DNA from: Isoetes taiwanensis
Taxonomy: Eukaryota; Streptophyta; Lycopodiopsida; Isoetales; Isoetaceae
DNA length: 64,000 nucleotides
Direction: 5' to 3'
NCBI GenBank assembly: GCA_021234155.1
Contig: JAJEKV010000008.1
Location: 10,160,740 to 10,224,739, forward strand
The translations under genes were made by a program, and so were the position numbers. A model generated the notes under the pieces. That model was not told where the DNA came from. It did no database searches and saw nothing but the letters and a program-made list of their open reading frames with translations. Positions 12,920 through 24,300 of the stretch are shown here, piece after piece (the stretch's first letter is position 1; each line of letters opens with the position of its first letter).

Positions 12920-12931
12920 TGGTATCAGAGC
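12920..12931 (+). promoter_or_regulatory. Primer-binding site, initiator Met-tRNA
   Basis: TGGTATCAGAGC, complementary to the 3' end of plant initiator tRNA-Met, starts two bases after the LTR. Confidence 0.9.
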
Positions 12932-13002
12932 AATGTTGGATCCTTAGGTGTTGACATTATGATTTGTGGATTGCATAGAGATCTAAAAATGCTATCCTTA
13001 GA

Positions 13003-13063
13003 AGGAGGAGGAGGAGGAGGAGGAGGAGGAGGAGGAGTATTATTATTATTATTATTATTATTT
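13003..13063. repeat. Compound (GGA)n(TAT)n microsatellite
   Basis: About 12 GGA units (13003-13037) run directly into about eight TAT units (13038-13063). Confidence 0.9.
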
Positions 13064-13082
13064 AGAGGCTTCGTGGTTACCA

Positions 13083-13985
13083 TAGAATAGAATAGATTTT
13101 TTATCGTCCACGGAGACCAATTGGCCTATGGAACCCAAACAAAAGAGAGCAAAGCGTATGACATCGTCCGGGATTAAAAACCCCGCCCCAAAGGGTTTTC
13201 GAAAAAAAAACCTTAGCAGTAATAAGTATCTTTGGTACATCGCATACAATTGTAAAGGACAATTCAATATTGTCCGGAGGACACAACCGAAGTCTCGGCA
13301 TCCATAACCTCCTGGAGGTATGACCCCAACAAGCCCACGGGTGCCTTATTCAATAACTCATGCAACGGTTGGCTAGTCACTAGTAACCGAACATACTGCG
13401 CTCGAATATGGGCAGATGCTGGGCAGATCTGGAGGGCATGCCATTCATCTTCAATGGCGCCCTGGTGGCAACACTGACAAAGCCTCTCCTCCCGTGCTTC
13501 CCGAGTCCAACGCCTTGTCTCAATGCGGAGACGATGTGCACCCGTGCGAACGGAAGCTATAAGTCTGCGCTTCTTCATGGGCAAATGGGTGTACAAGTAC
13601 TGGTGTGGGCCTCTCGTGAGCCTAGGATTGACTTGCTGCTTATAGTGTGCCGCCTTTAACGTCGCGCCGAGCATTTGCATCCCGAGCTTATGAAGGAAAA
13701 TAGCATCTAGGTACAGCTTTAGTGCATTGTGATCCTTCTTTGTCCGTACATGTACGTATCTGTTTGCTAATACATCCCAACGTGAGAACCACTGAGCTTG
13801 CTTGTCCTTCCAGAGGCTTTGAGGCATCGGAGACCCATTGCTACGGCCAAAGCAAGGTTGGGCAAACATGTATCACCCATAGCGACCACCTTCTCGAAGT
13901 AAATAATATGGCATTCCAATGCAGCCCGTTGAAGGGGTAAAACCCGCCTCTCCGGAGTAGGATCCGTATTAAATCAGATAGAAGT
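13083..13985 (-). pseudogene. 5'-truncated minus-strand LINE with 201-aa C-terminal ORF
   Basis: The minus-strand frame 13869-13264 (201 aa) is the C-terminal part of a LINE second ORF: a KKRRLIASVRTGAHRLRIE segment, then a zf-RVT-type finger with C-x2-C (LCQCC) and H-A-L-x-I-C. Its nearest relative in the window is the LINE at 29630-30640. The 3' UTR (13263-13083) ends with the stem-loop at 13125-13114, the phrase TCCGTGGACG and a (TATTC)n tail. Similarity at the 5' side fades near 13985. RT motifs are missing. It was inserted into the interior of the 145-bp-LTR element. Confidence 0.85.
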
Positions 13986-16645
13986 ATGTCCCTCGAGAAG
14001 TCTCCATATAAGCAACGAGAGCAACTCTTGATGATATTGAGGTATGGATTAGTAAATAAGTTGGCATTGCATATTGATTTTATAAGTTGTTGGAGGATTG
14101 TTTCACCAAATCAATGATCGGCCCATGAGGACATGGGTTAAATTTTAGAAGGGAAGACTGTTAACGGTCCTGGCCACCTGATGGGTCAATATATGTATTT
14201 ATGTATGTATATACATACTCATGGCATGTATGCAGCATGAGGCCAGGGTTTTGTCTTTTTGAAGAAAGGATTGTTGTAGAGCATGAAGGCAGGGAGCAAT
14301 TCTGGATAGTTTTGAAGCCCAAAATTTGAAGCATCATATCTAGGCAACCCAAAATCCTTTTCAGATGATTTTTCTTTTTCTGGAAAGACCTTCAAGTAAG
14401 CTTTTCGGAATGGGTCTGATCAGGCCAAAACATGTCTGTATGCGAAAGTTATGATAGAAATGGTAAGAATTGATGGCACTATGTATGTTCTTCTGCAGTT
14501 TGATTCTTGGAGCTAGAAGGCGATCTTTTGAGGCACAAGCAAGTGCAAAGGGTCCAAGGTCTATGCATGAAGAAATTCTCAAGTGGAGTTTTGTTGTTGA
14601 TCAATTGAAATGCTATGAGCTGTCGTAATTAGTCTGTACATGATTTTTTGGATGCGAATATGATAAATTATGAATTTGTTGGAGACTCATAAGGCTGTAG
14701 AAGGTAATCAGTGATTGGAAACATCTCTAGAAGGGCTGATTCTGAGTTAGGAATGGCCAAAAATTGCTTGAGAAGCACCGATTCGACATGAAAAAATTAG
14801 AAAAGGCAGATTGAACTGGATTTGGTTGGCATCGAGCTCTCCAACGCCATTTTGTGTTCGCGTTATGTTTTTGTCCTTTTGCGTTTTGTGTTTTATCTTG
14901 CTGGACTTGTATTTGTTACTTTTGTGACCCAGGGATGGAATTGGGTTGCACCTGAGCTTAACAACAGAAGAGATTGGAGCATGAAGAGCTAGGCATAATG
15001 ATAACGAGCAATAAGATCTTGGATTCTATGAATGGTTGAAGTCATGTCTAACTAAGAGAATACATGATATAATTATAAGAATAATGAGCTAATTGTAAAT
15101 TTGGCTCCCGAAGGTGTCCTGAAGATAAAGCCTGAGCCTCTAATCACTTGGCATGGGGTAGAAGCAATTACGGTCATGAGACCTTATGGATTTTTAAGTT
15201 GGGCGATGGCTTTGAGGTTTCACATTAGTTGTGCCAATTGAATTCATAAGCTAAGGATGTGGATTTTAAATATAAAACATGAGTAACCATAGCTACGTAA
15301 TTTACTGTCAATATGGGGACTTGACAGAATGTGAGGAATTTGGATGAGATTCACGTTACTAGGGTGAAGAGTATCTGAATATAAAGCTCATGAGGCTTTT
15401 ACAATGTGGTTATGGCAAGGAGTCCTACGTTGGCAATAAGAAACACTTGTTAATATAACTAGTGAGTGACGATGATATGAGTATATTTGCAGTCCTTATA
15501 GGGGAAATGATTCGAAGGTAAGCTTTGCATATTGAAGAATGCTTACATCTCTATTTTGTTCAACAAAGTGCATGACGTTGGGTTTACAACAATGTGGTAA
15601 CATGACTTGATATTTCTTCATCTTTGAATCGTTATTCTGGTGTTCATCGCTGAGCTCGCTTCAACATGAGTAGGTTGTATGGGCAACATCGGCAAGGGTA
15701 AAATGTAGGAACACATATAGTATATATCTAATGAACTTCACATGTCTTGGTCTTTGCATTGTTCTATTGTTGTCTTGGTATTTGTTATCTTTTGGATCTT
15801 CCGGGGTCGGGCTTCTAGTTTCTGAGGCCCAAGTTGCTCAGGCATGCTCATGTTCATCTCTTGTGCTCTGTGACACCGGGCGTTAGTTCTCTGGCGGGGA
15901 TGCTATGTCACCTACGCGTGACTCCATGGTAAGAGGTCCTCCATTGCTAGGCATGGGGCGGGGAGGGTATGCACACGAGGTTCACCCCCGCCAACGGGGC
16001 TCAGAATGTGAGCTGGCTTGGCATTATTCTGCTAACAGGGCCTGCATGTAGGCTGGCTGAGCTTCCCATTGTCCCGAAGCTTGTTTATATGTTTTGGTAC
16101 TTTGGCTTCGTGTTCTTTGTTCCTGATGCTTATGATGTTTCTTTTGTTGTTATTGTCTAGCACTGCACCATAATGTCTTGTGTTTTGAGTTTTTCATGTT
16201 CTTGTTATTCAAGATGTCAGAGTGTTTCCATGTATGCAGCAGCAGCTATGGTATCCCCACTTAGTCACGAGGACTAACCCCATTGAGTACATGTGCAGTG
16301 AATCCACAAGGCAGCGGTCAAGTTGATGGTGGCAATGTAGCCGGGAATCATGCTTGAGTTCTAAAGCTAGAAGTTTCTGTTTGATTTGCTCAGCTTGATG
16401 TTGTATACATATTGGTAATACATTGGGAATATTTGAGCTATTTGGTTTGCTCAATTAGAGATTGAAATATATTAAGTTTGTGAATATGTTGAATGCATAA
16501 GCAGAGTTGTCTGTTGAGTTTAGACTGTGGATTTCAATTGCGAAGGAAGATTTAATTCTTCACCTAAATTCACACCAATATAAATCTAGCCTTCAGTTTT
16601 GACAAGTTCCCGAGTTGCCAGGATGGTCAACTCGGCAGGCTCGTC
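13986..16645. other. Non-coding interior of the LTR element
   Basis: About 2.6 kb with no frame above about 80 residues and no recognisable retroviral-type domain on either strand. It probably includes interior and UTR sequence of this or an earlier element. Confidence 0.55.
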
Positions 16646-16651
16646 ACAGTT

Positions 16652-16663
16652 GGTATCAGAGCA
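16652..16663 (+). promoter_or_regulatory. Orphan primer-binding site
   Basis: A second TGGTATCAGAGC, preceded by CGTCACAGT as if at an LTR end. Only about 115 bases separate it from the polypurine tract before the 3' LTR. The sequence upstream does not match the 145-bp LTR, so it is probably a remnant of another element. Confidence 0.7.
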
Positions 16664-16776
16664 GGGCTCAAGTTCGAGTCTCCATGGGGGCAAGTATGAC
16701 CCGGAATAACATTGGGCGGTAGGTCATGACTTGGTCTTTGATGCTCGAGGACGAGCATAGTTCTAGTGGGAGAGAT

Positions 16777-16834
16777 TGTAACAGACCCATGGGAGATCGT
16801 TCGAGTAGATCTGGGTGTCGCGTTCCTAAGACAC
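16777..16834 (+). repeat. 3' LTR of outer element, first part (58 bp)
   Basis: TGTAACAGACCC to GACAC, matching the first 58 bp of the 12773-12917 LTR. The remainder continues after the inserted element. Confidence 0.85.
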
Positions 16835-17490
16835 TGATAAGACCCGCAAGGCAGATGATCGAAACGATCAGTCTTGAGACGGGAAGGAATTGTTACGGCA
16901 CAAGCTCGGGGGAGTGGCTCAGAGGATTTGCAGAGATGAACACAGAGGCAAAGGTGTTAGTCATCATCTTGAAATCTAGATGTGTTGCGGAGTTAAAGGC
17001 AAGGAGATATTTTGAGAAAAAAAGGCCATGCCTGCTAAAAAGGGCTAAAGTCGCAGAGAGAGATCTATAAATAGAACCTCAATTTCAGTTGGACATATCT
17101 CGGCAACCAGAGGTCGGATTGTGACGATCTTTACCTCGTTGGAACCGGCTCGGAGTCTAGTTTCCGAATTGGTATGGTACATTCCGTAGTTCATCCGGAT
17201 GAGGGAGTAATGGCTAAAAAGGTGACATGGGGTCACAAATTACTGCGGCAGCGACATTAGAGTTTTGTAACCAAATCTTTATGATCCACAATTGATCCCA
17301 GAGAAGTTATTCAGTTGAATAACAGAATTCTCAGTTTTGGGAAGAGCCACAAAGATCTTTTGAAGTGTTCGCAAATCTGAGCCTGGTTGGGTGGTGAATT
17401 TGTGCCAGAAGATCCTGTTCCCGGGTTTTAAAGTTGTTTTGATTAACCGTGTTTGACAGTTTTGCAGACAGGAAAGACCGGTTCGTACCA
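16835..17490 (+). repeat. 5' LTR of nested element
   Basis: 656 bp, TG...CA termini. Its first 42 bases contain one hairpin unit (CAAG, GATCG, CGATC, CTTG) of the array that precedes the 3' LTR. Minus-strand frames here are chance. Confidence 0.9.
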
Positions 17491-17492
17491 AG

Positions 17493-17504
17493 TGGTATCA
17501 GAGC
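17493..17504 (+). promoter_or_regulatory. Primer-binding site, initiator Met-tRNA
   Basis: TGGTATCAGAGC, two bases after the 5' LTR. Confidence 0.9.
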
Positions 17505-18025
17505 GTAAGTTGATCTTGTTAAAAAAAAATCCTGTGTTAGGCCTTTAACACGTTTCGAGATTTCGTTTTAGCCAATCCGATGTTATATGATGACTAAAAA
17601 GTTCCAGAGAGGTTAACCAGTTGGTTTAACAGACTCTCAGAGATGGAAGGAAGAAATTGTTGTTGTTCTTGATGCAGGGAAGTAAGAAAGGACAGGAGAC
17701 GAAAAGGATAAAGGATTGTCCTGAGCAGTTGGAGTTTAAAAGATATGGAGCAAGAAAAGCATGTTTGGCAAATGATCAAAAAGATCCATCCCCAAGTTGA
17801 CAAAGAGAAGGCAGAAGCCTAAGAGATAAAGGGCAAATTCAGATCGGTCATCTGAAAGATAAGTAAACTAAACAAGTTTGTGTATGATTGTGTGTGATGA
17901 CTAGTTAACTGAGCATAGTTTTGATTTGAGTTAAGAAAGGAGTTTCTTTTTCAAATGAATGTTGCTCTAGAGTTTAGAAGGGGGTAACTGTGACTGCAGC
18001 ACAGAAGCCAGACCCTTAAAATTGT

Positions 18026-18360
18026 CAGGCAGATAGTAAGTTTACCAGCCTAGAGAAATCCTTTCAAAGCAGATAGTCAGGTGACTAGCTTAGAAAGAAA
18101 GGTGGTTATTCCAGCAAAGCGGATAGTCAGTAGACTAGCTTTGGGAAAGATTATTATTCCAGCAAAGCGGATAGTCAGGTGACTAGCTTTGGGAAAAGGT
18201 GGACCTTCCTGCAAGGCAGATGATCGAGTTCGATCAGTCTTGATACAGGAGGAAAAAAAATTATTTCCGCAAGACAGATGATCGAGAACGATCAGTCTTG
18301 AGACGAGAAGGAATTGATAAGACCCGCAAGGCAGATGATCGAAAACGATCAGACTTGAGA
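18026..18360 (+). repeat. Array of seven hairpin units leading into the 3' LTR
   Basis: Units of about 50 bp, each with an outer and an inner palindromic arm. Outer arms: AGGC/GCCT (18027/18048), AAGC/GCTT (18067/18088), AAAGC/GCTTT (18116/18138 and 18164/18186), CAAG/CTTG (18212/18239, 18270/18297, 18327/18354). Inner arms change from TAGTCA/TGACTA to GATCGA/TCGATC while staying self-complementary. The last unit lies inside the 3' LTR. Confidence 0.85.
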
Positions 18361-18968
18361 CGGGAAGGAATTGTTATGGCACAAGCTCGGGGGAGTGGCT
18401 CAGAGGATTTGCAGAGATGAACACAGAGGCAATGGTGTTAGTCATCATCTTGAAATCTAGATGTGTTGCGGAGTTAAAGGCAAGGAGATATTTTGAGAAA
18501 AAAAGGTCGTGCCTGCTAAAAAAGGCTAAAGTCGCAGAGAGAGATCTATAAATAGAACCTCAATTTCAGTTGGACATATCGCGGCAACCAGAGGTCGGAT
18601 TGTGACAATCTTTACCTCGTTAGAACCGGCTCGGAGTCTAGTTTCCAAATTGGTATGGCACATTCCGTAGTTCATCCGGATGAGGGAGTAATAGCCAAAA
18701 AGGTGACAGGGGGTCACAAATTACTGCGACAGCGACATCAGAGTTTTGTAACCAAATCTTTATGATCCACAATTGATCCTAGAGAAGTTATTCAGTTGAA
18801 TAACAGAATTCTCAGTTTTGGGAAGAGCCACAAAGATCCTTTGCAGTTGCAAATCTGAGCCCGGTTGGGTGGTGAATTTGTGCCAGAAGATCCTGTTCCC
18901 GGGTTTTAAAGTTCTTTTGATTAACCGTGTTTGACAATTTTGCAGACAGGAAAGACCGGTTCGTATCA
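18315..18968 (+). repeat. 3' LTR of nested element
   Basis: 654 bp, TGATAAG to GTATCA, collinear with the 5' LTR. Confidence 0.9.
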
Positions 18969-18973
18969 GACAC

Positions 18974-19060
18974 CGGCATACATGGGTAGAAGCGACTACT
19001 CATAAATGTCTAGACAGTTTTGCCCAGTTGGTTAAGGGCATGTCGGTTAGGAACGTTACA
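18974..19060 (+). repeat. 3' LTR of outer element, second part (87 bp)
   Basis: It continues the LTR after the inserted element and the GACAC duplication, and ends GTTACA. 58 plus 87 equals the 145 bp of the left LTR exactly. Confidence 0.88.
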
Positions 19061-21204
19061 AATTGGAATACCATTCCATTGTCCCTTGTGGTCTTAGTAG
19101 ATGTTAAAATAATTATGTTATCTTACTCTATCTCTTTGCTAAGTCATATATTTATTTGAGGCATCACTATTTATGAGTTTTATTTCATGACTTTTGTAGT
19201 AAAATTTCCTTTATAAGTCCTTTTTAATTTGCGTGGTTCGCGATGGTTCATTGGATAAACATCAAAAGGCATCTATTATACTATGTCCTTTGTAGAGGTG
19301 CCATCTCCTATGTTAAAGCATCAAGTTTTGAACTTCCTCTGTTTTGCTCCAAAATCGTTTTCACTGTAGTTAATGCAAATGCAGGGGCTGTAATTCAAGC
19401 AAAATGCTGGAGGAAAGTTCATTGTGAATATATACATATGTGGACTTCCATTTTTAAATAGGAACTTTGACGATCTAGAACTGTGAGACAATCAAGTTAA
19501 GCTCCTGGCTTGTTTGCAATGCAAATTGGGCTCTGAATTATGGAATGTTCTGCAATTTGACATATTCAATATGGTAATCATTTTTCTCTGTGCAGCCTGT
19601 TTGATTGTATTTCAAGTATGCTATAAATGCATATGATAATCATTAGTGGCTTGCATATAAAGTCAATCGAGTTCATCTTTGTTGTTATTAGGCATCTCCA
19701 AGAGAGAAAGGGGCAGACACATGGGCTTGATAATGGCGACACAAGGCCCTATATAAAATAATTTACTAATAGGCAAGATACATGAAGCGAGCATGCCGTG
19801 GAATCCGACTCGTGATGAATGCCCTACAGTTTGAACTGGAGAGTAGGTGATGCAAAGTGCAGTAATCGTGTCGAGAGAGTGGAATGACATCATCATGGAT
19901 CGAGAACAGGAATTCCAGGATTAGGGTTGCAGTTCCAACAATGGCAGCATATGACCAGAAGAGACTAGACACATTCTGAACTCATATTAAATCAATAGCT
20001 TAGCGCGAGCATCATATGACCACAAGAGACTGGGCAGAGTCCGAACTCATATTAAATCAGTAGTTTAGCGCGAAGAGAGGGAAAGGAAGGTCAAGGTATC
20101 TTTTTGAATGGGAGAAGTGGTAAGGACCAACATCATAGTTGGATAATTTAGTGTTGTATAACATTAAAATGAGAGTGATGTTGAAAAGAAGTGTTCCCCT
20201 TGTCTCATATATATCCAACGTGATACGCCCTTCATTTTTTCTTGGGCCAATGCAAAGGCCAGCCCATAGCAAAAATACACCATGATTTTCTCCTCATTTT
20301 AAAATCCTAGTTTAATTTATCTTTTGGGTGCAGAATTGTTTTTTTGGTTTCCCTCCATTTTTTAAATGCTCGAGAACTGGGAGAAAATAATTGCAGTCTT
20401 TTTCCGAGCCCTTTGTACTTGTGCCCAATTTGATCCTCTGGATCGCAAGGCTGACACCGGACTTGAGAAAACTGGGTTGCCCATTTCTTCCCATCATCGC
20501 ATTAACAGGCCTGCACATGCATTCTGAATATGCCGCGATGGCTATGGATCAATTTTTCTATTCTTTTTCAGGAGCTTCATCTGTCTTACAATAAGAATTG
20601 GGTCAGATTTTCTGCCTACAATACGAATTATCTATTGCTTGATCGTAGAAAAGATGCACGTTGCGACAAGGAGTGGCTGCAGGTCTTGTTACAGAGTTTT
20701 TTGGACCGAATTAAGCTTTTGAATCCGGCCACGGGTAGAAGAAAAGTTTGCTCTGCAAGAGGATAAAGATACGCCCCAGATCTGGGCATCTGACTATTTC
20801 TCAGAGTCGGATTAAAACCAAGATTATAGCTATGGCAGCACGATTTAATAAGCGAAGTAAAGTAAGATCTTTGGGTTAGTTATTACCTCTTTCTTCTGTT
20901 CTCCATATCCACAGCTCCTCTGCCATCTGATTATGTACGAAGAAGTCAGGCATATTTTTATTCTTCCATCCGAGCAGGTGTGTTTTCTTTACTTTTCGTT
21001 GATTACAAGCAAATGTAACAGTGATTTGGGCCAATAGGATGAAAAAGGATGTGTGGATTGAATCTTGCGTAATAAAAAAGCCTGGAACGCCGATGAAGAT
21101 CAGATCAGCATGCACGGATGGGTTTGAGCATCTGATTTGTGGGTAATGTTTGATATGTGAAACAAACCAGAGCAGAGCGGCGTTTTAAGGAATATCATAT
21201 CAGA
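19061..21204 (+). other. Upstream region of the intact receptor kinase
   Basis: No gene is recognised. The 5' UTR and promoter of the kinase must lie here, but no individual element can be assigned with confidence. In-frame codons continue upstream of the chosen start to an ATG at 21157. Confidence 0.5.
19948..20077. repeat. Two-copy 65-bp tandem repeat
   Basis: Units start with CATATGACCA at 19948 and 20013 and end in TAGCGCGA; they lie about 1.1 kb upstream of the kinase start. Several substitutions separate them. Confidence 0.8.
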
Positions 21205-24200
21205 ATGGGATCAATTTTACTAACTGGTTTCATCATCTGCATTGTGAGTTTTTTGAATAATGCAGCAGCAACATCTACGGAGATTAATACTCTTCTTTCT
21301 CTGAAAAAAGGCATGGTAGACCCATTTGATCACCTTGCAAACTGGAACAAGGATGATCAAACACCATGCCAGTGGACGGGAATAAGCTGCAACCATTTAA
21401 ATGCAGTAACGGGTTTGAATCTCTCAAATCTAAACTTGAGCGGCACAATATCTCCAGATATTGGCTCATTAACAGAGCTAATATATCTCAATCTGAGCTC
21501 CAATTCCTTCTCAGGTATCCTTCCCCCAGGCATCAGCAATCTGACAAATCTGGTGAATCTGGATTTGGGTTGCAACGAATTTGTGGGTTTACTTCCATCT
21601 GATTTATCCAAGCTCGAATCTCTGCAATTTTTGTCAGCCCACGACAATAATTTCACAGGCCGTTTGCCCAAAGAGCTAAGCCAGTTAACGGAGCTTCAGG
21701 TTTTAGACCTGGCAGGGAGTTATTTCGAAGGTGCAATTCCAGTGGAATATTCTGATCTTACCAAGCTCAACGTTCTCAAGCTGTCGGGAAATCTGCTAAC
21801 CGGAAGCATCCCTTACCAGCTTGGAAATCTAACCCAGCTCAAGCATTTAGAGCTGGGCTACAATATTTACTCCGGTGGTATTCCCCCTACTTTTGGGAAT
21901 CTAATAAACCTGGAGTATCTAGACCTTTGCTGGGCTAATCTTTCCGGCAGGATACCTGCAGAATTTGGAAAGCTAACAAAATGCAACACAGTGTTTATGT
22001 ACAAGAATTTTTTATCAGGTTCCTTGCCGGATGAGATGGGAAACATGTCTGGTCTAATGTCGTTGGATTTATCAGACAACATGCTTGAGGGTACGATTCC
22101 TGATGGCTTTAGGAGGATGCACAGTCTTACTCTATTGCATCTAATGGTAAACAGGTTAAATGGAAGCATTCCAAGCTTCATAGGAGAGCTTTCTAATCTG
22201 CAGACTTTTTCAGTTTGGAACAACCGCATCACCGGAAGTCTTCCTGATCTCCTGGGCAGTACTTCAAGCATTAGTTGGATTGACGTATCTTCGAATTTTA
22301 TCTCAGGGCCAATTCCATCAGGTATTTGCAAAGGAGGTTCTCTTTTCAAGCTGGAGCTTTTTTCCAACAATCTGACCGGCCCTGTGCCTGATCTTTCAAA
22401 CTGCAAGGCTCTGTTTCGAGTAAGAATGCACGATAACAGACTCTCTGGCTCCATACCTAAAGCTTTCGGATCAATGCACAATCTGACCAGGCTTGAGCTC
22501 TCCAGAAATAGCTTCAGCGGTTCCATTCCTGCAGAACTTGGTGCAGCCCCTCGCCTTTCTTTCATTGATATTTCTTCAAATTTTATTCAAGATAGCATTC
22601 CTCCTCAGATTTGGAGTCTTCCCAACATTCAAGAATTCCATGCTTCCAACAACAGATTGTCTGGTTCCATCCCAGATCAGATTGGTGATGCTTCAATGCT
22701 TTCAGTGCTTGATCTTTCAAACAACTTCTTGATTGGAGGGATACCCAGTTCCATCAGACATTGCCAGAGACTGGTGTCACTGAATTTAAGGCAAAACAAT
22801 CTAACAGGCACCCTCTCAACTGATCTTGCAGCATTGCCAGTGCTGTCAATACTCGATCTTTCGTCTAATAATTTCACAGGAGTGGTGCCATCTGAGTTTG
22901 AAAAATCTACCACACTGGAGGCGTTTAATATTTCATTTAATCATCTATATGGGCAGCTGCCGGAGGGAGGATTTTTCAGGACTGCTAGCGAGGGATCTTT
23001 CATGGGAAATGAAGGGCTATGTGGAGGAGTATTGGGTTCATGTTCTTCTGAAAAAGCCAGAGATGCTTCAGAGCAGGGAGGGAGGCACAAGCCAGCAAGC
23101 CAGTGGCTACTTTGGCTGGCTTTTCTGCTGGCCTTGGTTGTTCTTTTAGCTGGGTTGAGATGTTTCTACAAGCAATACAAATGGTACCTGTGTTGGAGAT
23201 GTGGAGAAGAGGAAGAAAAAGCTCCAACAGAATGGCCCTGGAAAATGACTGCCTTCCAAAGACTAGGCTTCACAATGGAAGATGTTCTGGACTGCCTCAA
23301 GGATACCAACATCATTGGAAAGGGAGGTGCTGGAACTGTGTACAAGGCTCATATGGCCAGTGGAGAGGTTGTGGCTGTCAAATTGCTCAGAAAACCTCAG
23401 CATGATAGCTTCAACAGAGACCAGGGTTTCATGGCAGAGGTGAACTTGCTGGGTGGTATTAGGCATAGAAATATTGTTAGGTTGCTTGGTTTTTGCTCCA
23501 ACCATGAAAGCCATTTGCTCTTGTATGAATACATGCCTAATGGCAACCTAGGGGAGGTTCTTCATGTTAAGGGTGGCCCTAGTGTGTTGGCAGATTGGGT
23601 TACAAGGTATAACATTGCTGTTGGAGTGGCTCAAGGTCTGTCTTATTTGCACCATGATTGCTTTCCCCAGATCATACATAGAGATGTGAAATCATGCAAT
23701 ATTTTGCTTGATTCTAATATGGAGGCGCGCGTCGCAGACTTCGGCGTGGCTAAACTCTTTGAGACAAGAGAATCAATGTCTGTCATTGCTGGATCTTATG
23801 GTTACATTGCTCCTGGTATGTATGTCATGTGCTTTTTCTAAGTAACTTAGGCTAAATCTTAAATTTGAGTTTGCATTTTTCTGATCTGATTTTTCTTGAT
23901 TTGCAGAATATGCCTTCACAATGAAAGTAGACGAGAAGGCAGATATTTACAGCTATGGCGTGGTTCTTTTGGAACTCCTGACAGGGAAGAGACCTATTGA
24001 ACCTGAATTTGGTGAATCAACTAACATAGTTGAATGGGTTCATGTAAAGCTTGGGCGAGGTATAAATCAAGTGCTAGATCAAAGCATAGCATCTTGCAGC
24101 TCTGTTGAAGAGGAAATGGTAATGGTTCTTCGGATTGCGCTGCTCTGCACAAGCAGAATGCCAAAAGACAGGCCATCAATGAGAGATGTTGTGACAATGC

Positions 24201-24286
24201 TCTCTGAAGCTCAACCCAGGAGAAAGCAGATTGGGGAGGCAGCTCAGAGTCCAGCAATCAAGTATTTGAAGCAGGTTACTGTTTAA
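21205..24286 (+). CDS. LRR receptor-like kinase, PXY/TDR type (subfamily XI)
   Basis: A plasma-membrane receptor Ser/Thr kinase of about 996 aa. Exon 1 is 21205-23815, the intron 23816-23906 (91 bp, phase 1, GT-AG) splits the APE motif, and exon 2 is 23907-24286. The ATG at 21205 is preferred over 21157 because it opens directly into a signal peptide. Order: LRR N-cap with PCQWTGISC (about 54-62), about 21 LRRs (75-590), C-cap NEGLCGG, one membrane helix (about 633-652), juxtamembrane, kinase. Kinase residues: [10 protein letters not shown] (705-714), Lys726, HRD (825-827), DFG (845-847), so it is an active RD kinase. GSYFEG (171-176) and the RVR motif (405-407) match PXY; in subfamily XI the RxR pair binds the peptide's C-terminal carboxylate. 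Length, intron and C-terminus (MRDVV...[10 protein letters not shown]) also fit PXY/TDR, the CLE41/44 (TDIF) receptor of vascular stem cells. Ligand and exact orthology are inferred. Confidence 0.93.
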
Positions 24287-24294
24287 AGCAAACA

Positions 24295-24300
24295 AATAAA
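24295..24300 (+). terminator. Candidate polyadenylation signal
   Basis: AATAAA nine bases after the kinase stop codon. It is very close to the stop, so other near-upstream signals further on may be used instead. Confidence 0.35.

Larger units (their letters stand above)
16835..18968 (+). mobile_element. Complete non-autonomous LTR element, 2134 bp
   Basis: LTRs of 656 bp (16835-17490) and 654 bp (18315-18968) start TGATAAGACCCGC and end TTCGTA(C/T)CA. The target duplication GACAC lies at 16830-16834 and 18969-18973. The PBS is at 17493-17504. The 824-bp interior has no protein-coding frame of note. By eye the LTRs differ at roughly 25 sites, so this insertion is younger than the host element. 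Long LTRs with a short non-coding interior mean it must be mobilised by an autonomous partner. Confidence 0.92.
12773..19060 (+). mobile_element. Nested LTR retroelement with 145-bp LTRs
   Basis: Two 145-bp direct repeats bound it: 12773-12917 and 16777-16834 continued at 18974-19060. The second is split by another element. Both start TGTAAC and end in (C/T)ACA. A PBS follows the first (12920-12931), and a purine-rich tract (AGTGGGAGAGA) precedes the second. Flanks read GATTG and AATTG, a one-mismatch 5-bp target duplication. LTR differences are mostly transitions, which suggests age and methylation. No gag or pol is found inside, so it is non-autonomous. The interior was further hit by a LINE at 13083-13985. 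Confidence 0.8.

Noticed and set aside
17493-17504. A tRNA gene at the TGGTATCAGAGC sites
   Set aside because: Only the complement of the tRNA 3' end is present, next to LTR ends; these are primer-binding sites.
21867-22565. 232-codon minus-strand frame over the LRR region
   Set aside because: It is the antisense shadow of the LRR coding sequence and follows its repeat periodicity.
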